Assembly (NCBI RefSeq): GCF_002836415.1
Contig: NZ_PJBP01000181.1
Span: 1 to 64,000, forward strand
Length of the DNA: 64,000 nt
Direction: 5' to 3'
Source of the DNA: Psychromonas sp. MB-3u-54
GTDB lineage: Bacteria; Pseudomonadota; Gammaproteobacteria; Enterobacterales; Psychromonadaceae
The position numbers and the translations under genes were made by a program. The notes beneath the pieces were generated by a model that saw only the letters and a list, made by a program, of their open reading frames with translations, was not told where the DNA came from and searched no databases. Positions 54,916 through 64,000 of this stretch are shown here, in pieces; within the stretch, counting starts at the first letter, position 1, and every line of letters begins with the position of its first letter.

Positions 54916-55143
54916 TTATTCTAACAGAGTTAGATCAAATATAGTTAACTAGTTATTCGCCGTGCTGTGGAAATTAACAGATTTAAAACACCGTGCACAA
55001 TAGCGGTTGTTGGCGAGAAAAGTGATCTATATCAAATGTCTATTATTTCATTCTAAATTCAGAAAACAAATTGACACAAATCATAAACTTACCCGCAACT
55101 TGCCTCTAATATGCGCACATGACTAGTAAACAGGACATAATAG

Positions 55144-55533
55144 ATGACACATATTGATGAGACACAATTAAAAAAATTCCAAAAACAGCTTCTATCGTCC
55201 CTTGATATATTACGTAATGACGTTTCAGATATTCTGTTAAGTTCAAGTCATGCAGGGCATAAACTGGCTGCTACACAATTACAAAAACTATCAAATTATC
55301 AATTAGTTGAATTAACGTCAAAACTTGATATCTCTTCTCTCGCGCATAAGACAAATGAGATTAAAAGTATTGATGCTTCGTTAAATGATATTGAATTAGG
55401 TTTATATGGTTTTTGTTCCGATTGTGAAGCCGAAATTTCAATAGAAAAATTGCAACAAGATGTGACCACTAAACGTTGTGATATTTGTGAAAAAAAATAT
55501 CAAAAGCAAAAATATAATCAGTTCAAATTATAA
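55144..55533 (+). CDS. DksA/TraR-type C4 zinc-finger protein
   Basis: A 129-residue protein with an N-terminal coiled-coil-like helical pair (residues ~1-85) and a C-terminal C4 zinc finger (FCSDCEAEI...KRCDICEKKY, CxxC-17-CxxC). This is the DksA/TraR family fold, whose members bind RNA polymerase through the secondary channel. It is shorter than DksA (151 residues), and the typical coiled-coil tip DxxDxA was not seen, so a DksA-like action is not assured. A palindromic repeat follows at once. Its role is unknown. Confidence 0.82.
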   Translation: MTHIDETQLKKFQKQLLSSLDILRNDVSDILLSSSHAGHKLAATQLQKLSNYQLVELTSKLDISSLAHKTNEIKSIDASLNDIELGLYGFCSDCEAEISIEKLQQDVTTKRCDICEKKYQKQKYNQFKL

Positions 55534-55534
55534 A

Positions 55535-55583
55535 CCTAGGAGCCTAACGGGAATAATTAATGTGTTCTCGGTCAGGCTCCTGG
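55535..55583. repeat. 49-bp palindromic repeat (family copy C)
   Basis: CCTAGGAGCCT (55535-55545) is complementary, with one mismatch, to AGGCTCCTGG (55574-55583). The right arm TTCTCGGTCAGGCTCCT matches the right end of the 20357-20494 element. It lies directly after the DksA-like stop and may end its transcript. Confidence 0.8.
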
Positions 55584-55664
55584 AAAACAGCCAAGGAGTA
55601 TTTAACTTACTCATTGCAACATTGACTTTCGCTACTTATAATAGGCAAATTTAGAGTTGCTAAT

Positions 55665-57353
55665 TTGCCTATTAATAATCCAATAACACCCCCTGAAGCG
55701 CAGCCGGACAGCGGTTATGCTAATCTATTAAAGCCTCTTGCGGCGGAACAATGCTCACCCGATTTCAGCGCCCGACTGTCAACGAAAAATAACAATAAAA
55801 ATAATTGGCTGTCGATGTATCCGGTTGTTTCTCAAATTATTACGCATTTTGAAAAATTACCACAGCCTTTACTGGTATTTAACTCAGTATATTGGCAAGC
55901 GGCTACCAGCGTTATCTTTGAATGTAGTCCTCCCGATTATGCACTTCTGGCGCTACTTAATTACAATCAGGAAACGTTATTTGGACGACTCACTCAGGAG
56001 TCAGAAAAAACGATCAATTTTGAGCAAGGTGAAATTTTCAATTACAATCATGGCTGTTTGGTTTTACATATCAGTCCTCTTTTGATTAATCCACCCTTGT
56101 GGTTTTTAATCAAATCATTTTTAATTACACGCACCCTACCTGCAAGATCAGCAGTAAACGGTGAAAAATTTAAGGGAAAACCGCCAGAGCAACCTTCCGA
56201 GCAGGTAGACACGAAAATAATACTGGTGGCCAATCGTTACCAACTTGATGAATTATCTCAAATTGATCCGGAATATAATCAAGTCGGTTCATTGTTTACG
56301 GAATTGTCGGCGCAAATAGATGCAACGGATGAAAATATAAACTGTCTGCAAAATTTCTGTCTGCAGCTGATAGAAAAAAATGATTTAACCCCGTTATCTG
56401 CGGATGCTTTGTCTTTATTGTTCCATCATCTTGCAAGTTTGTGCGAACACCAAAAAAGACTGCTTTTTTCGCCTGAAGTCATTGAAAAAATGCTGCGCTA
56501 TGCGCAGGTGTTCAGCCCTGATGCCTCTCAGCTTGAAGCTGCTGACTTACAAAAAGTCATTGAATTACAATCTCAGGCTCAATCATTAGCACAAAATTAT
56601 AGTGACCAGGCCCTGCTCGAAAAACAGTTAAAAATACAGTTAAAAGGCAAAGAAACGGGGCAAATAAATGGTTTGTCCGTCGTTGAATTAATGGGTTACC
56701 CAACTGAATTTGGTGAAATATTTAGAATATCTGCAAGTGATATGATAGGTGACGGTGAGGTTATTGATGTTGAAAGAAAAGTCGAAATGGCGGGCAATAT
56801 TCATGCTAAAAGTACCTTAATAGTACAAGGTTATTTAAATCATCTTTTCACTCACGTCCATAATTTCCCACTTTCCTGCAATGTTGTTTTTGAACAATCC
56901 TATCAGGAAAGTGATGGTGATAGCGCTGCATTGGCCATCTTATTAGCAGTAACATCATGTTATGCGCAGACCCCCGCACAACAAAATTTATTTGTGACAG
57001 GGGCATTAGATCAACACGGGAACGTCCTGGCGATAGGCGGAATTAATCAAAAAATACAATCGGTGACACGTTTATTTTCGAACGGTTTATTAAATGATCC
57101 TATTACCATATTAATACCCGCAGCTAATCACATTAACTTAACCTTAGATGCACAAAGTATGCAGTTGGTCAGGGACAATAAAATCAATATATTTGGGATT
57201 AATCACTGCAGGGAAGCCTTCCCCTTTGCATTAAACGCCTCTTTTACTGAGATTGTTTCATTGATAAACAAACGGATTGAATTATTACAAAAAGAAGTAC
57301 ATGAAGAGTCTGAACATAGTTTATTAAGCCGTGTTTTTTCAAAATTTCGTTAA
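55665..57353 (+). CDS. Lon-like protease without canonical ATPase (YcbZ/LonH-like)
   Basis: A 562-residue protein ending in a Lon-type S16 protease domain (residues ~335-540). The catalytic Ser lies in YQESDGDSAALAILLAV and the catalytic Lys in AIGGINQKIQSV. The N-terminal half is divergent, with no clear Walker motifs, as in YcbZ-type Lon homologues. E. coli YcbZ is likewise directly upstream of fabA, so this is the likely orthologue. The start TTG 55665 is uncertain: the ribosome signal is poor and no in-frame ATG occurs until about residue 50. Its substrate is unknown. Confidence 0.85.
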   Translation: MPINNPITPPEAQPDSGYANLLKPLAAEQCSPDFSARLSTKNNNKNNWLSMYPVVSQIITHFEKLPQPLLVFNSVYWQAATSVIFECSPPDYALLALLNYNQETLFGRLTQESEKTINFEQGEIFNYNHGCLVLHISPLLINPPLWFLIKSFLITRTLPARSAVNGEKFKGKPPEQPSEQVDTKIILVANRYQLDELSQIDPEYNQVGSLFTELSAQIDATDENINCLQNFCLQLIEKNDLTPLSADALSLLFHHLASLCEHQKRLLFSPEVIEKMLRYAQVFSPDASQLEAADLQKVIELQSQAQSLAQNYSDQALLEKQLKIQLKGKETGQINGLSVVELMGYPTEFGEIFRISASDMIGDGEVIDVERKVEMAGNIHAKSTLIVQGYLNHLFTHVHNFPLSCNVVFEQSYQESDGDSAALAILLAVTSCYAQTPAQQNLFVTGALDQHGNVLAIGGINQKIQSVTRLFSNGLLNDPITILIPAANHINLTLDAQSMQLVRDNKINIFGINHCREAFPFALNASFTEIVSLINKRIELLQKEVHEESEHSLLSRVFSKFR

Positions 57354-57509
57354 TTAATTTTGCGTATGCTTTATGATTTATAACAACTCTTTATGAATAA
57401 AGTTGATTGTTATTTATCTGTCGTATAAAGTGTGCTCAAAATTTTCCAGGGTATTTCTATTTTTTTATGAAATACCTCACCACTTGCAATGATGACAGAT
57501 AAGTGAATT

Positions 57510-58049
57510 ATGACTAAAATACTATCCCAAAAAGAGTTGGGTAAAAACTCTTATACAAAAGAAGAATTAATAAAATGTGGTCAAGGTGAGTTATTTGGAA
57601 AAGGAAATTGCCAACTGCCTGTAGATAAAATGCTGATGCTGGATCGAATCATCTCTATTACCGAGACCGGCGGCGAATTTGGTAAAGGCGAATTGATTGC
57701 AGAATTAGATATCGATGAAGCATTATGGTTTTTTGAATGCCATTTCCCGGGTGACCCTGTTATGCCCGGTTGTTTAGGTCTTGATGCCATGTGGCAATTA
57801 GTCGGCTTCTTCCTCGGTTGGAGTGGCGGTCCGGGAAAAGGTCGTGCACTGGGTGTAGGTAATGTTAAATTTACCGGACAAATTTTACCCACCTCCAAAA
57901 AAGTAACTTACCGTATCACCCTCAAACGTTTGATTATGCGCAAACTTGTTATGGGTATTGCTGACGGTGTTGTTGAAGTGGATGGGAAAGCCATTTATAC
58001 GGCAGAAGATCTGAAAGTGGGTCTATTTGTTGATACAACCAGTTTCTAA
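57510..58049 (+). CDS. fabA: 3-hydroxydecanoyl-ACP dehydratase/isomerase (FabA)
   Basis: A 179-residue hot-dog-fold enzyme that dehydrates 3-hydroxydecanoyl-ACP and isomerises trans-2 to cis-3-decenoyl-ACP, the branch point to unsaturated fatty acids. The catalytic His78 ([14 protein letters not shown]) and Asp92 ([10 protein letters not shown]) correspond to H70 and D84 of E. coli. The offset of 8 reflects a slightly longer N-terminus ([19 protein letters not shown]). It lies downstream of the Lon-like gene, as in E. coli. A decamer repeat follows. Confidence 0.97.
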   Translation: MTKILSQKELGKNSYTKEELIKCGQGELFGKGNCQLPVDKMLMLDRIISITETGGEFGKGELIAELDIDEALWFFECHFPGDPVMPGCLGLDAMWQLVGFFLGWSGGPGKGRALGVGNVKFTGQILPTSKKVTYRITLKRLIMRKLVMGIADGVVEVDGKAIYTAEDLKVGLFVDTTSF

Positions 58050-58059
58050 TTTCACTAAC

Positions 58060-58099
58060 ACCTACTAAAATCTACTAAAACCTACTAAAATCTACTAAA
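58060..58099. repeat. Four 10-bp units ACCTACTAAA / ATCTACTAAA
   Basis: Alternating ACCTACTAAA and ATCTACTAAA, two of each, lie just after the fabA stop, starting at 58060. Confidence 0.85.
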
Positions 58100-58166
58100 G
58101 CACTGTATATGCCAATATCAGTGCTTTATTTTTATCTTCCCCCCCCCTAAAATTTACAGGTTGAAA

Positions 58167-60020
58167 ATGAAATTAATCTATTCTTTTTTTAAGAGCATTG
58201 CAAAAACCATCAATATAATGCGCTTATTTATTATCAACGTACTTTTTTTTGCAATCCTGGCAGCCATTATTTTTGTTATTAATCTCGATCGACCGCCTCT
58301 GCTAGTGACTGATAACTCAACCCTGCACTTAAATTTTACAGGTAATATAGTCGAGCAGGCAACACAGACCGATTTTGCAGGTGAAATCTCAAAAAAAATG
58401 ATTTCATCCAATGAAAATCAAAACAACGAATATCAAATTGATCAGATTTTAAATACCATCAATCACGCACAACAGGATCCCAAAATAAGCGACATTTTAT
58501 TAGATCTTGACGGATTAGGCGGCGCAGCTGTTAATCATATTGCTGATATCGGCAAGGCATTAAATGACTTCAAATCAACGGGAAAATCCGTTACTGCCGT
58601 AGCAGACAACTACTCTCAGACACAGTATTTGTTAGCAAGTTACGCGGATAAAATTTATCTTAACCCGCAGGGCATGGTTTTACTGCCGGGTTACTCCGTA
58701 TACCGTCTTTATTTTAAAGAGGCATTAGATAAATTACTCATTACACCACATATATTTAAGGTAGGTACTTACAAGTCCTTTGTTGAACCTTTTACAAAAA
58801 ATAAAATGTCAGAAGCCAGCAAACTCGCCAATAAAAACTGGTTAGATCAACTGTGGAAAAACTATATTGATACCGTTATTTCTCAGCGTAAAGATAATAG
58901 CCAAATATCGGTACAATCAATATCTCCCTCTTTAAAGCAATTAAAGTCTTCCCTCATAAAAGCTTCCGGCAATACCGCACTTTATGCTTTACAAGTCGGG
59001 TTAGTCGATTATCTTAAAAACCGTAATGACGTGCTTTCTGAGTTAAAAAGTCAGGCGCAAATATCCGGTCATAAACTGAATCTAGTCAGTTATGCGGATT
59101 ATTTACCGACACTCGCAGAAGTGTATGAAATCACCGGGGCAAAAAATCAAATTGCCGTTGTTCATGCAAGTGGTGAAATTTTGGCCGGGACACAACCTTC
59201 CAACGCGATTGGGGGGGACAGTTTTAGTAAATTATTAGAAACCGCACTCAATGATGATAAAATTAAAGCGGTTGTTATCCGTATTGATAGCCCCGGGGGC
59301 AGTGCCTTTGCATCGGAAAAAATTCGTCAACACATTTTAGCCTTAAAAAAAGCAGGTAAAAAAGTCGTCGTCTCAATGGCGAGTGTGGCAGCATCCGGCG
59401 GTTACTGGATTGCATCCGCTGCGGATTATATTGTCGCTACCCCAACTACCTTAACAGGCTCAATAGGCATATTTGGCATGTATGCCAGCGCCGATAAGGC
59501 ATTAAATAATTTTGGAATATTCAATGATGGTATTGGAACCACTGAACTTTCTAGTTTTAACCCAACACGCGCACTCAATCCCGAACTTGCTGAGATCATT
59601 CAATTAGGAATAGAAAGCGGCTATCAACAATTTTTAGAGGTTGTTGCACAGGGCCGCAGCATGACAGTGGCAGAGGTAGATAAAGTGGCACAGGGTCGCG
59701 TATGGACAGGTACAGATGCAAAATCGCTTGGTTTGATAGATGAATTAGGAAATTTACAGGATGCTATCAATACAGCCGGCAGTTTGGCGGGTCTACAGGA
59801 TTTTGATGTCAAAATTATTCAACCCGTACTGTCAACCAAACAGCATCTGATCAATGAATTATTGCTCGGTGCAGTTAAAATAATGCCCCAGGGCCTGCAT
59901 ATCAATGCGCTTTTATACCAGAGCCTGAATGCAATACAATCTCAAACCGCAATATTAACGCGCTTTAATGATCCGCAGGGACGTTACGCTTACTGCCCTA
60001 TGTGTATTTCGGCTGAATAA
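58167..60020 (+). CDS. sppA: Signal peptide peptidase SppA (protease IV)
   Basis: A 617-residue long-form SppA that digests cleaved signal peptides in the inner membrane. The start is ATG 58167 (MKLIYSFFKS), six bases after AGG; an in-frame TTG two codons upstream is less likely. A membrane anchor (LFIINVLFFAILAAIIFVIN) is followed by two S49 domains. The catalytic dyad is Lys203 (KVGTYKSFVEPF) and Ser410 (MASVAASGGYWIA), matching K209/S409 of the E. coli enzyme (618 residues). It stands alone with a terminator following. Confidence 0.96.
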   Translation: MKLIYSFFKSIAKTINIMRLFIINVLFFAILAAIIFVINLDRPPLLVTDNSTLHLNFTGNIVEQATQTDFAGEISKKMISSNENQNNEYQIDQILNTINHAQQDPKISDILLDLDGLGGAAVNHIADIGKALNDFKSTGKSVTAVADNYSQTQYLLASYADKIYLNPQGMVLLPGYSVYRLYFKEALDKLLITPHIFKVGTYKSFVEPFTKNKMSEASKLANKNWLDQLWKNYIDTVISQRKDNSQISVQSISPSLKQLKSSLIKASGNTALYALQVGLVDYLKNRNDVLSELKSQAQISGHKLNLVSYADYLPTLAEVYEITGAKNQIAVVHASGEILAGTQPSNAIGGDSFSKLLETALNDDKIKAVVIRIDSPGGSAFASEKIRQHILALKKAGKKVVVSMASVAASGGYWIASAADYIVATPTTLTGSIGIFGMYASADKALNNFGIFNDGIGTTELSSFNPTRALNPELAEIIQLGIESGYQQFLEVVAQGRSMTVAEVDKVAQGRVWTGTDAKSLGLIDELGNLQDAINTAGSLAGLQDFDVKIIQPVLSTKQHLINELLLGAVKIMPQGLHINALLYQSLNAIQSQTAILTRFNDPQGRYAYCPMCISAE

Positions 60021-60033
60021 AAGACATAGTATT

Positions 60034-60071
60034 AAGAGACTTTTGAATTTTCAGGCGTCTCTTCTTTTTTA
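60034..60071 (+). terminator. Terminator of sppA
   Basis: AAGAGAC (60034-60040) pairs with GTCTCTT (60057-60063), followed by a T run. Confidence 0.85.
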
Positions 60072-60125
60072 ATCAACAACTGCTGATTCGCACCGTTAGG
60101 GTGATGTTTAACGCAGGAAGGCAAT

Positions 60126-60143
60126 ATGAGCCATGTTAAGTGA
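60126..60143 (+). other. Possible five-codon leader ORF (MSHVK) overlapping the next start
   Basis: AGGAAGG (60115-60121) precedes ATG 60126, which opens M-S-H-V-K and then TGA (60141-60143). The TGA overlaps the GTG start of the next gene (GTGA, 60140-60143). It may couple translation, or record a one-base shift from an ATG start. Confidence 0.45.
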
Positions 60144-60607
60144 AAATTAGGCTTTACCCCTTGGGCTGTTACAGCCATTCCGGCGATTTAAAACCGCCAA
60201 GGTTTTTCTATCTGGTCTTACTTTTTCTGGCTCGAACTTGGGCAGTATTGATTATTTCAGTGCTTTTACGCGATGCTGATAATCCGTTATTACGCTTGTT
60301 TTATCCCAACAAAATTCATTTCTATTTAGGATTAGGCGCGGGTTGCATCGCCCTGTTATTATTTTTTTTGTGCGGCAGGCATCATAACAAAGATCGATGC
60401 TTATCAATATTATGGCGGAACAGTTATCCACTATTATTATTCGCGATAGTGAGCGACTTAGCACTGCAGTTGTATTATTTGTCAGAACAACATTTTCAAT
60501 ATTCAGTTGCCGCCTCTGTACAGCTTGTCTTTGCAATCTGGATACTTTTATACTGTCTGCGCAGTAAACAGCTGAAAGACTGCTTTAGACCCACCCATCA
60601 TAGCTAA
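60140..60607 (+). CDS. DUF2919-type inner-membrane protein
   Basis: A 155-residue protein with four likely membrane helices. The N-terminal LKPPRFFYLVLLFLARTWAV is the landmark of the DUF2919 (YfeZ-like) family, of unknown function. The GTG start at 60140 lacks its own close ribosome site; AGGAAGG lies 18 bases upstream and better serves an ATG at 60126. That ATG reads a five-codon frame ending on the GTG. Either translational coupling or a frameshift at the start would explain this. It converges on ndh with a shared terminator. Confidence 0.75.
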   Translation: MKIRLYPLGCYSHSGDLKPPRFFYLVLLFLARTWAVLIISVLLRDADNPLLRLFYPNKIHFYLGLGAGCIALLLFFLCGRHHNKDRCLSILWRNSYPLLLFAIVSDLALQLYYLSEQHFQYSVAASVQLVFAIWILLYCLRSKQLKDCFRPTHHS

Positions 60608-60639
60608 ATGGCAGGAAGATGCAGAAATCAGCACGTATC

Positions 60640-60675
60640 ATAAAAAAACGGGTAATTTAATCCCCGTTTTTTATG
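60640..60675. terminator. Bidirectional terminator between DUF2919 gene and ndh
   Basis: AAAAAACGGG and CCCCGTTTTTT flank TAATTTAAT; A and T runs on both sides allow it to act for both converging genes. Confidence 0.85.
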
Positions 60676-60691
60676 ATATTCAGTGACGTTT

Positions 60692-61978
60692 TTAGTGTAA
60701 TTTTAAACGCGGGCGTAATATTTTATTAATCCTTTCAACTAAGGTAATTAATCCCGTACGAACATAGCCATGAAGCGCAACTTGGTGCATACGATACAGT
60801 GAAATATACACTAAACGAGCAACAGTCCCTTCAACCTTCATCGAGCCTTTGGTTAAATTACCCATTAAACTCCCCACAGTGCTGTAATTACTTAATGAAA
60901 CTAATGAACCATAATCCGTATATTTATAGGAAGATAATGCCTTATTATCAAGTGTCGCTCTGATATTTTTAGCCACTAAAGACGCCATCTGATGGGCTGA
61001 TTGGGCACGAGGAGGAACAAAACCACCATTGGGCAAGGCGCAGCTGGCACAGTCGCCTATTGCATAAATATTATCATCTAAAGTAGTCTGCAATGTAGGC
61101 TTGACAACCAGTTGATTAATTCTGTTCGTTTCTAACCCTGCTATCTCCTTCATAAAATCAGGCGCTTTGATACCGGCAGCCCAAACCATTAAATCAGCTT
61201 CGATTAATTCACCTTCTTTAGTCATCAACCCTGCTGCAGTGGCCTCGGTAACTAGGGTATTGGTACGCACAGAAACACCCAGTTTTAAAAGTTCCTGGTG
61301 TGCTGAACTGGATATTCTTTCGGGCAAGGCAGGTAAAATTTTACCGCCCGCTTCAACCAGACTCACGTTGAGATCCGTGCTTTTAATATCTTCAAAACCA
61401 TAGCTAGTCACTTGTTCTAACGCGTTATAAAGCTCAGCCGACAATTCAACACCCGTTGCCCCGGCCCCCACAATAGCGACATTTACTTTGTTCGTTTGAT
61501 GCACACCAAGTTGTAAATATTTATTGAGCATACGGTGATGGAATTTTTTAGCCTGTTTCGGGCTATCAAGAAAGATGCAATGCTCGCGCACCCCTTTAGT
61601 ATTAAAATCATTACTCACACTGCCCAGGGCAAACACTAAAATGTCATAACTAACGGTACATTCAGGTAAAATCTTTATACCGTCATTATCTAACAATTCA
61701 TCTAGCTGGATGTGTTTATTTTCCCGATCGATATCAGACAGCGCACCAAGTTGGAAACTAAAATGATGATTCTTTGCATGTGCACGATAACTTAATGCAT
61801 CAATTCCGTCATCAAGAGATCCGGCTGCGACTTCATGCAATAAAGGTTTCCATAAATGTGTTCTGTTTTTATCAACCAGCGTAATATGCGCCTTTTTTTT
61901 TCGTCCAAGCTTATCACCCAGCTCCGTTGCCAGTTCAAGGCCTCCGGCCCCTCCCCCAACAATCACGATCTTATCCAT
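60692..61978 (-). CDS. ndh: Type II NADH dehydrogenase (Ndh)
   Basis: A 428-residue membrane-associated flavoprotein that passes electrons from NADH to quinone without proton pumping. It has the FAD motif [18 protein letters not shown] and the NADH motif [17 protein letters not shown]. The C-terminus is basic ([13 protein letters not shown]), consistent with membrane binding. The start ATG 61978 has GGAG six bases before it; a TTG four codons upstream is less likely. In the order nagZ-ycfP-ndh, as in E. coli. Confidence 0.96.
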   Translation of the reverse strand: MDKIVIVGGGAGGLELATELGDKLGRKKKAHITLVDKNRTHLWKPLLHEVAAGSLDDGIDALSYRAHAKNHHFSFQLGALSDIDRENKHIQLDELLDNDGIKILPECTVSYDILVFALGSVSNDFNTKGVREHCIFLDSPKQAKKFHHRMLNKYLQLGVHQTNKVNVAIVGAGATGVELSAELYNALEQVTSYGFEDIKSTDLNVSLVEAGGKILPALPERISSSAHQELLKLGVSVRTNTLVTEATAAGLMTKEGELIEADLMVWAAGIKAPDFMKEIAGLETNRINQLVVKPTLQTTLDDNIYAIGDCASCALPNGGFVPPRAQSAHQMASLVAKNIRATLDNKALSSYKYTDYGSLVSLSNYSTVGSLMGNLTKGSMKVEGTVARLVYISLYRMHQVALHGYVRTGLITLVERINKILRPRLKLH

Positions 61979-62293
61979 AATGTACTCCAAGTTTTTGTTA
62001 AAAATGATTAAATTCGATTACATTAAAACACTCCTCAATAACCATCATCTTGATGAAAAGGGGTTTAAATTAGCCCCGTTAGCCACAACAAAAAGAGGCT
62101 GATCATGGTTGTCAATAGGAGTGTGTTAATGTAATAAAATGCAGAGCCTAGATTTTAGTGATCCAGATCAAATATTGGAGGTGATTATCGCTGGATTAAT
62201 AAGAAAGTAAAGAGGGAGGAGAAAGTAAATAGGGAGGATGCTAAAAAACATGAAAAGAAAAAATGGCAATTAACATTACCATTTTGTGGGGCG
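61979..62293. other. Intergenic region between ndh and ycfP
   Basis: About 315 bases, containing the ndh promoter region and a short hairpin (62056-62078). No other gene was recognised; an overlapping 105-codon frame near 62185-62502 is out of phase with ycfP and is not supported. Confidence 0.55.
62056..62078 (-). terminator. Weak terminator upstream of ndh (downstream of ycfP)
   Basis: GGGG (62060-62063) pairs with CCCC (62074-62077), with a minus-strand T run from the AAAA at 62056-62059. The 4-bp stem is short. Confidence 0.4.
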
Positions 62294-62833
62294 CTATTGC
62301 TCTTTAAATTGCTTAATCGTTTGCAAATGATGCGATATATCTTGGAATTTATGACCCTGCTTCTCATCAAATATAACTGGATAATATTCCGTAAGCTCAT
62401 AATCACTTTCTTTTGAATCAATAACTTCATCTGTTCGGGAGAGAATACATAAACAATTATTTTTGTTTTTAGCACGAAAGTCACTGACACATTTAGTATC
62501 AATATCTAAATATTCTTCCGGCCACTCTATTTTGCCAACCATGTTATCTTCGGGGTGCAGGTTTGGATTGAAAATAACTTGTTTAATACCACACAAAAAA
62601 CCAATGCGTTCACACCAAAATCCGCCAAGTCCAACACCACAAATTAAAGGTGATTTATCCTCACTGTTTTGAATATGTTTATGTACTTCTTTTAAGATAT
62701 GGCTCATATCATGTTTAGGATAAATTGTGCTGTAATGGACAAAACGCACATCATCATCAATAAACTTTAATTGCATCACCTTTTCATGGTTTCCCGGGCT
62801 CGTGGCATCAAAACCGTGTATGTAAATAATCAT
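62294..62833 (-). CDS. ycfP: YcfP/UPF0227 esterase-like protein
   Basis: A 179-residue alpha/beta-hydrolase-like protein of the UPF0227 family (E. coli YcfP, 180 residues). It starts [18 protein letters not shown] and shows [20 protein letters not shown] and a C-terminal [15 protein letters not shown]. The usual nucleophile position reads GVGLGG rather than GxSxG, so hydrolase activity is unproved. It lies between nagZ and ndh, as in E. coli, on the minus strand, 82 bases after nagZ. Confidence 0.95.
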   Translation of the reverse strand: MIIYIHGFDATSPGNHEKVMQLKFIDDDVRFVHYSTIYPKHDMSHILKEVHKHIQNSEDKSPLICGVGLGGFWCERIGFLCGIKQVIFNPNLHPEDNMVGKIEWPEEYLDIDTKCVSDFRAKNKNNCLCILSRTDEVIDSKESDYELTEYYPVIFDEKQGHKFQDISHHLQTIKQFKEQ

Positions 62834-62915
62834 GTTATTACCCCAGATTTCTTATTTTAATTATTCAACAAGTTTATTGGAATTAACCTAGAGTGCAAGC
62901 ATTGCACTTCACTAA

Positions 62916-63929
62916 TTAGCACTGCTCCTCGAGCTGCATTAGCATTTGTTTGTTTTTTATCCAATTCGGGTTTTTATTTAAGGGTAAAGTAAATTTATTT
63001 TTAGTACTGCGTAATTGATTTATAGCATGGTATTGCGCTGTCTGTTTTACCTTAAGATTATCAAGAATAGAAACCGCAGCACTTCGATCATTACAAGCTA
63101 AGATTAAATCACACCCTGCTTGTATTGCACTTTCTGCGCGGCTTAAATGATTACCGACAAAACTGGCTCCGTGCATCGATAAATCATCACTGATAACGAC
63201 GCCTTTAAATCCTAATCGTGTTCTCAACACATCCTTCAGCCAATAGGATGAAAAACCTGCAGGTTGCAGGTCACATTCTGAATAAACAACATGTGATGGC
63301 ATGACTGCATCCAAGCACCCTTTTTTAATAAGATTTTCAAAAGGCTTAATATCTTTAGTGAATATTTCAAGTTCGCTACGCGAGTCAACCGGCAAAGCAA
63401 TATGGGAATCAGCTTTAACACTGCCATGGCCGGGAAAATGTTTACCCGTTGAGACCATACCAGCAGATTTCATGCCATTAATATACGCCTCAGCAAGCGT
63501 GACTGTTTCTGTTATAGAGGATGAGAAGGCTCTTTTCTGGATAACATTCGAAATACCGTTTATATCTATAACAGGCGCAAAACTGAAATCAATATCACAG
63601 GCGATCAATTCACTGGCCATTATCCAGGCACTACTAAAGGCGAGCTCACAGGCCGTTTTCAGGTCATTGTTTTCAATTAAGGAACCCGCTGAAGGTAATC
63701 GAGTAAAATCATTCCTAAATCGCTGTACTCGCCCTCCCTCATGGTCAACTGCAATAAGAAGTTCATTCTTAGCGTGCCGGCGAATGTCTTTTACTAAGGC
63801 TTTTAACTGTTCAATATCATGATAATTACGCGTAAACAGTATAATACCGGCGACTAACGGGTGAGCTAAAATTTCTTTTTCTTCCGAATCTAATTCATAA
63901 CCTTGAAGGTCAAGGATAACTGGTCTCAT
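62916..63929 (-). CDS. nagZ: Beta-N-acetylglucosaminidase NagZ
   Basis: A 337-residue family 3 glycoside hydrolase that removes N-acetylglucosamine from muropeptides in peptidoglycan recycling. It has the diagnostic KHFPGHG motif (followed by SVKADSHIALP) and the nucleophile Asp in VVISDDLSMHGA. IAVDHEGGRVQRFRNDFTRL is a further NagZ landmark. Length matches E. coli NagZ (341). It is cytoplasmic. The gene starts at ATG 63929 and precedes ycfP. Confidence 0.96.
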   Translation of the reverse strand: MRPVILDLQGYELDSEEKEILAHPLVAGIILFTRNYHDIEQLKALVKDIRRHAKNELLIAVDHEGGRVQRFRNDFTRLPSAGSLIENNDLKTACELAFSSAWIMASELIACDIDFSFAPVIDINGISNVIQKRAFSSSITETVTLAEAYINGMKSAGMVSTGKHFPGHGSVKADSHIALPVDSRSELEIFTKDIKPFENLIKKGCLDAVMPSHVVYSECDLQPAGFSSYWLKDVLRTRLGFKGVVISDDLSMHGASFVGNHLSRAESAIQAGCDLILACNDRSAAVSILDNLKVKQTAQYHAINQLRSTKNKFTLPLNKNPNWIKNKQMLMQLEEQC

Positions 63930-64000
63930 AAAAGGGTCTCTTAAATATTATGCGCAACGAGCAGATTAAAACCGCGCATTGCAGTTTATTGTATGCAGCT

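Overview
The window looks like chromosome of a moderately AT-rich marine gammaproteobacterium of the Psychromonas/Vibrio/Shewanella type. This is inferred from gene order and protein resemblance, not from a search. Enterobacterial/vibrio-like blocks are present: truA-folC-dedD-cvpA-purF, topA-sohB with divergent yciK, a lon-like gene next to fabA, and nagZ-ycfP-ndh. The housekeeping half runs from about 35 kb to the end. The first 35 kb is mostly accessory.

Region 1 (1-2.1 kb) holds a partial ABM-family gene, a flavin-reductase-like gene with an odd start, and a DUF3429-type membrane protein. Region 2 (2.2-20 kb) is a compact insecticidal/ABC-toxin (Tc) island on the minus strand. It contains a small membrane ORF overlapping (ATGA) a 2509-residue TcB-TcC fusion with its own variable C-terminal payload, then a ~2984-residue TcA subunit. 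Two beta-propeller-like blocks are inserted in the TcA shell, one with nine Asp-boxes. Downstream lies the frameshifted 3' remnant of a second TcA gene. The island is visibly richer in G+C than its flanks, which suggests horizontal acquisition. It is the most unusual system in the window.

Region 3 (20.7-24.5 kb) carries a YddG-like exporter and a merRTPA mercury-resistance operon with a recognisable MerR operator. Region 4 (24.7-28.7 kb) has a GH13 glycosidase, a CspA-type cold-shock gene, a quinone-reductase-like oxidoreductase, and several direct or tandem repeats. Region 5 (29.6-34 kb) is a gtsABCD-like sugar ABC importer preceded by four helically phased GTTACA repeats. A lipoprotein gene follows.

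Region 6 (35-64 kb) is core metabolism and information processing: purF, cvpA, dedD, folC, truA, topA, sohB, yciK, lpxM, 4.5S RNA (ffs), pssA, aspC, a class I fumarase, pabB, cysB, a DksA-like zinc protein, a Lon-like protease, fabA, sppA, a DUF2919-type gene, ndh, ycfP and nagZ. Intergenic spaces are rich in repeats: a 15-unit octamer array, five 87-bp units, a compound TTCGAGC array filling the whole pabB-cysB gap, a 145-bp duplication, a 116-bp duplication, and three members of a palindromic repeat family. No tRNA, rRNA, CRISPR array or intact insertion sequence was seen.
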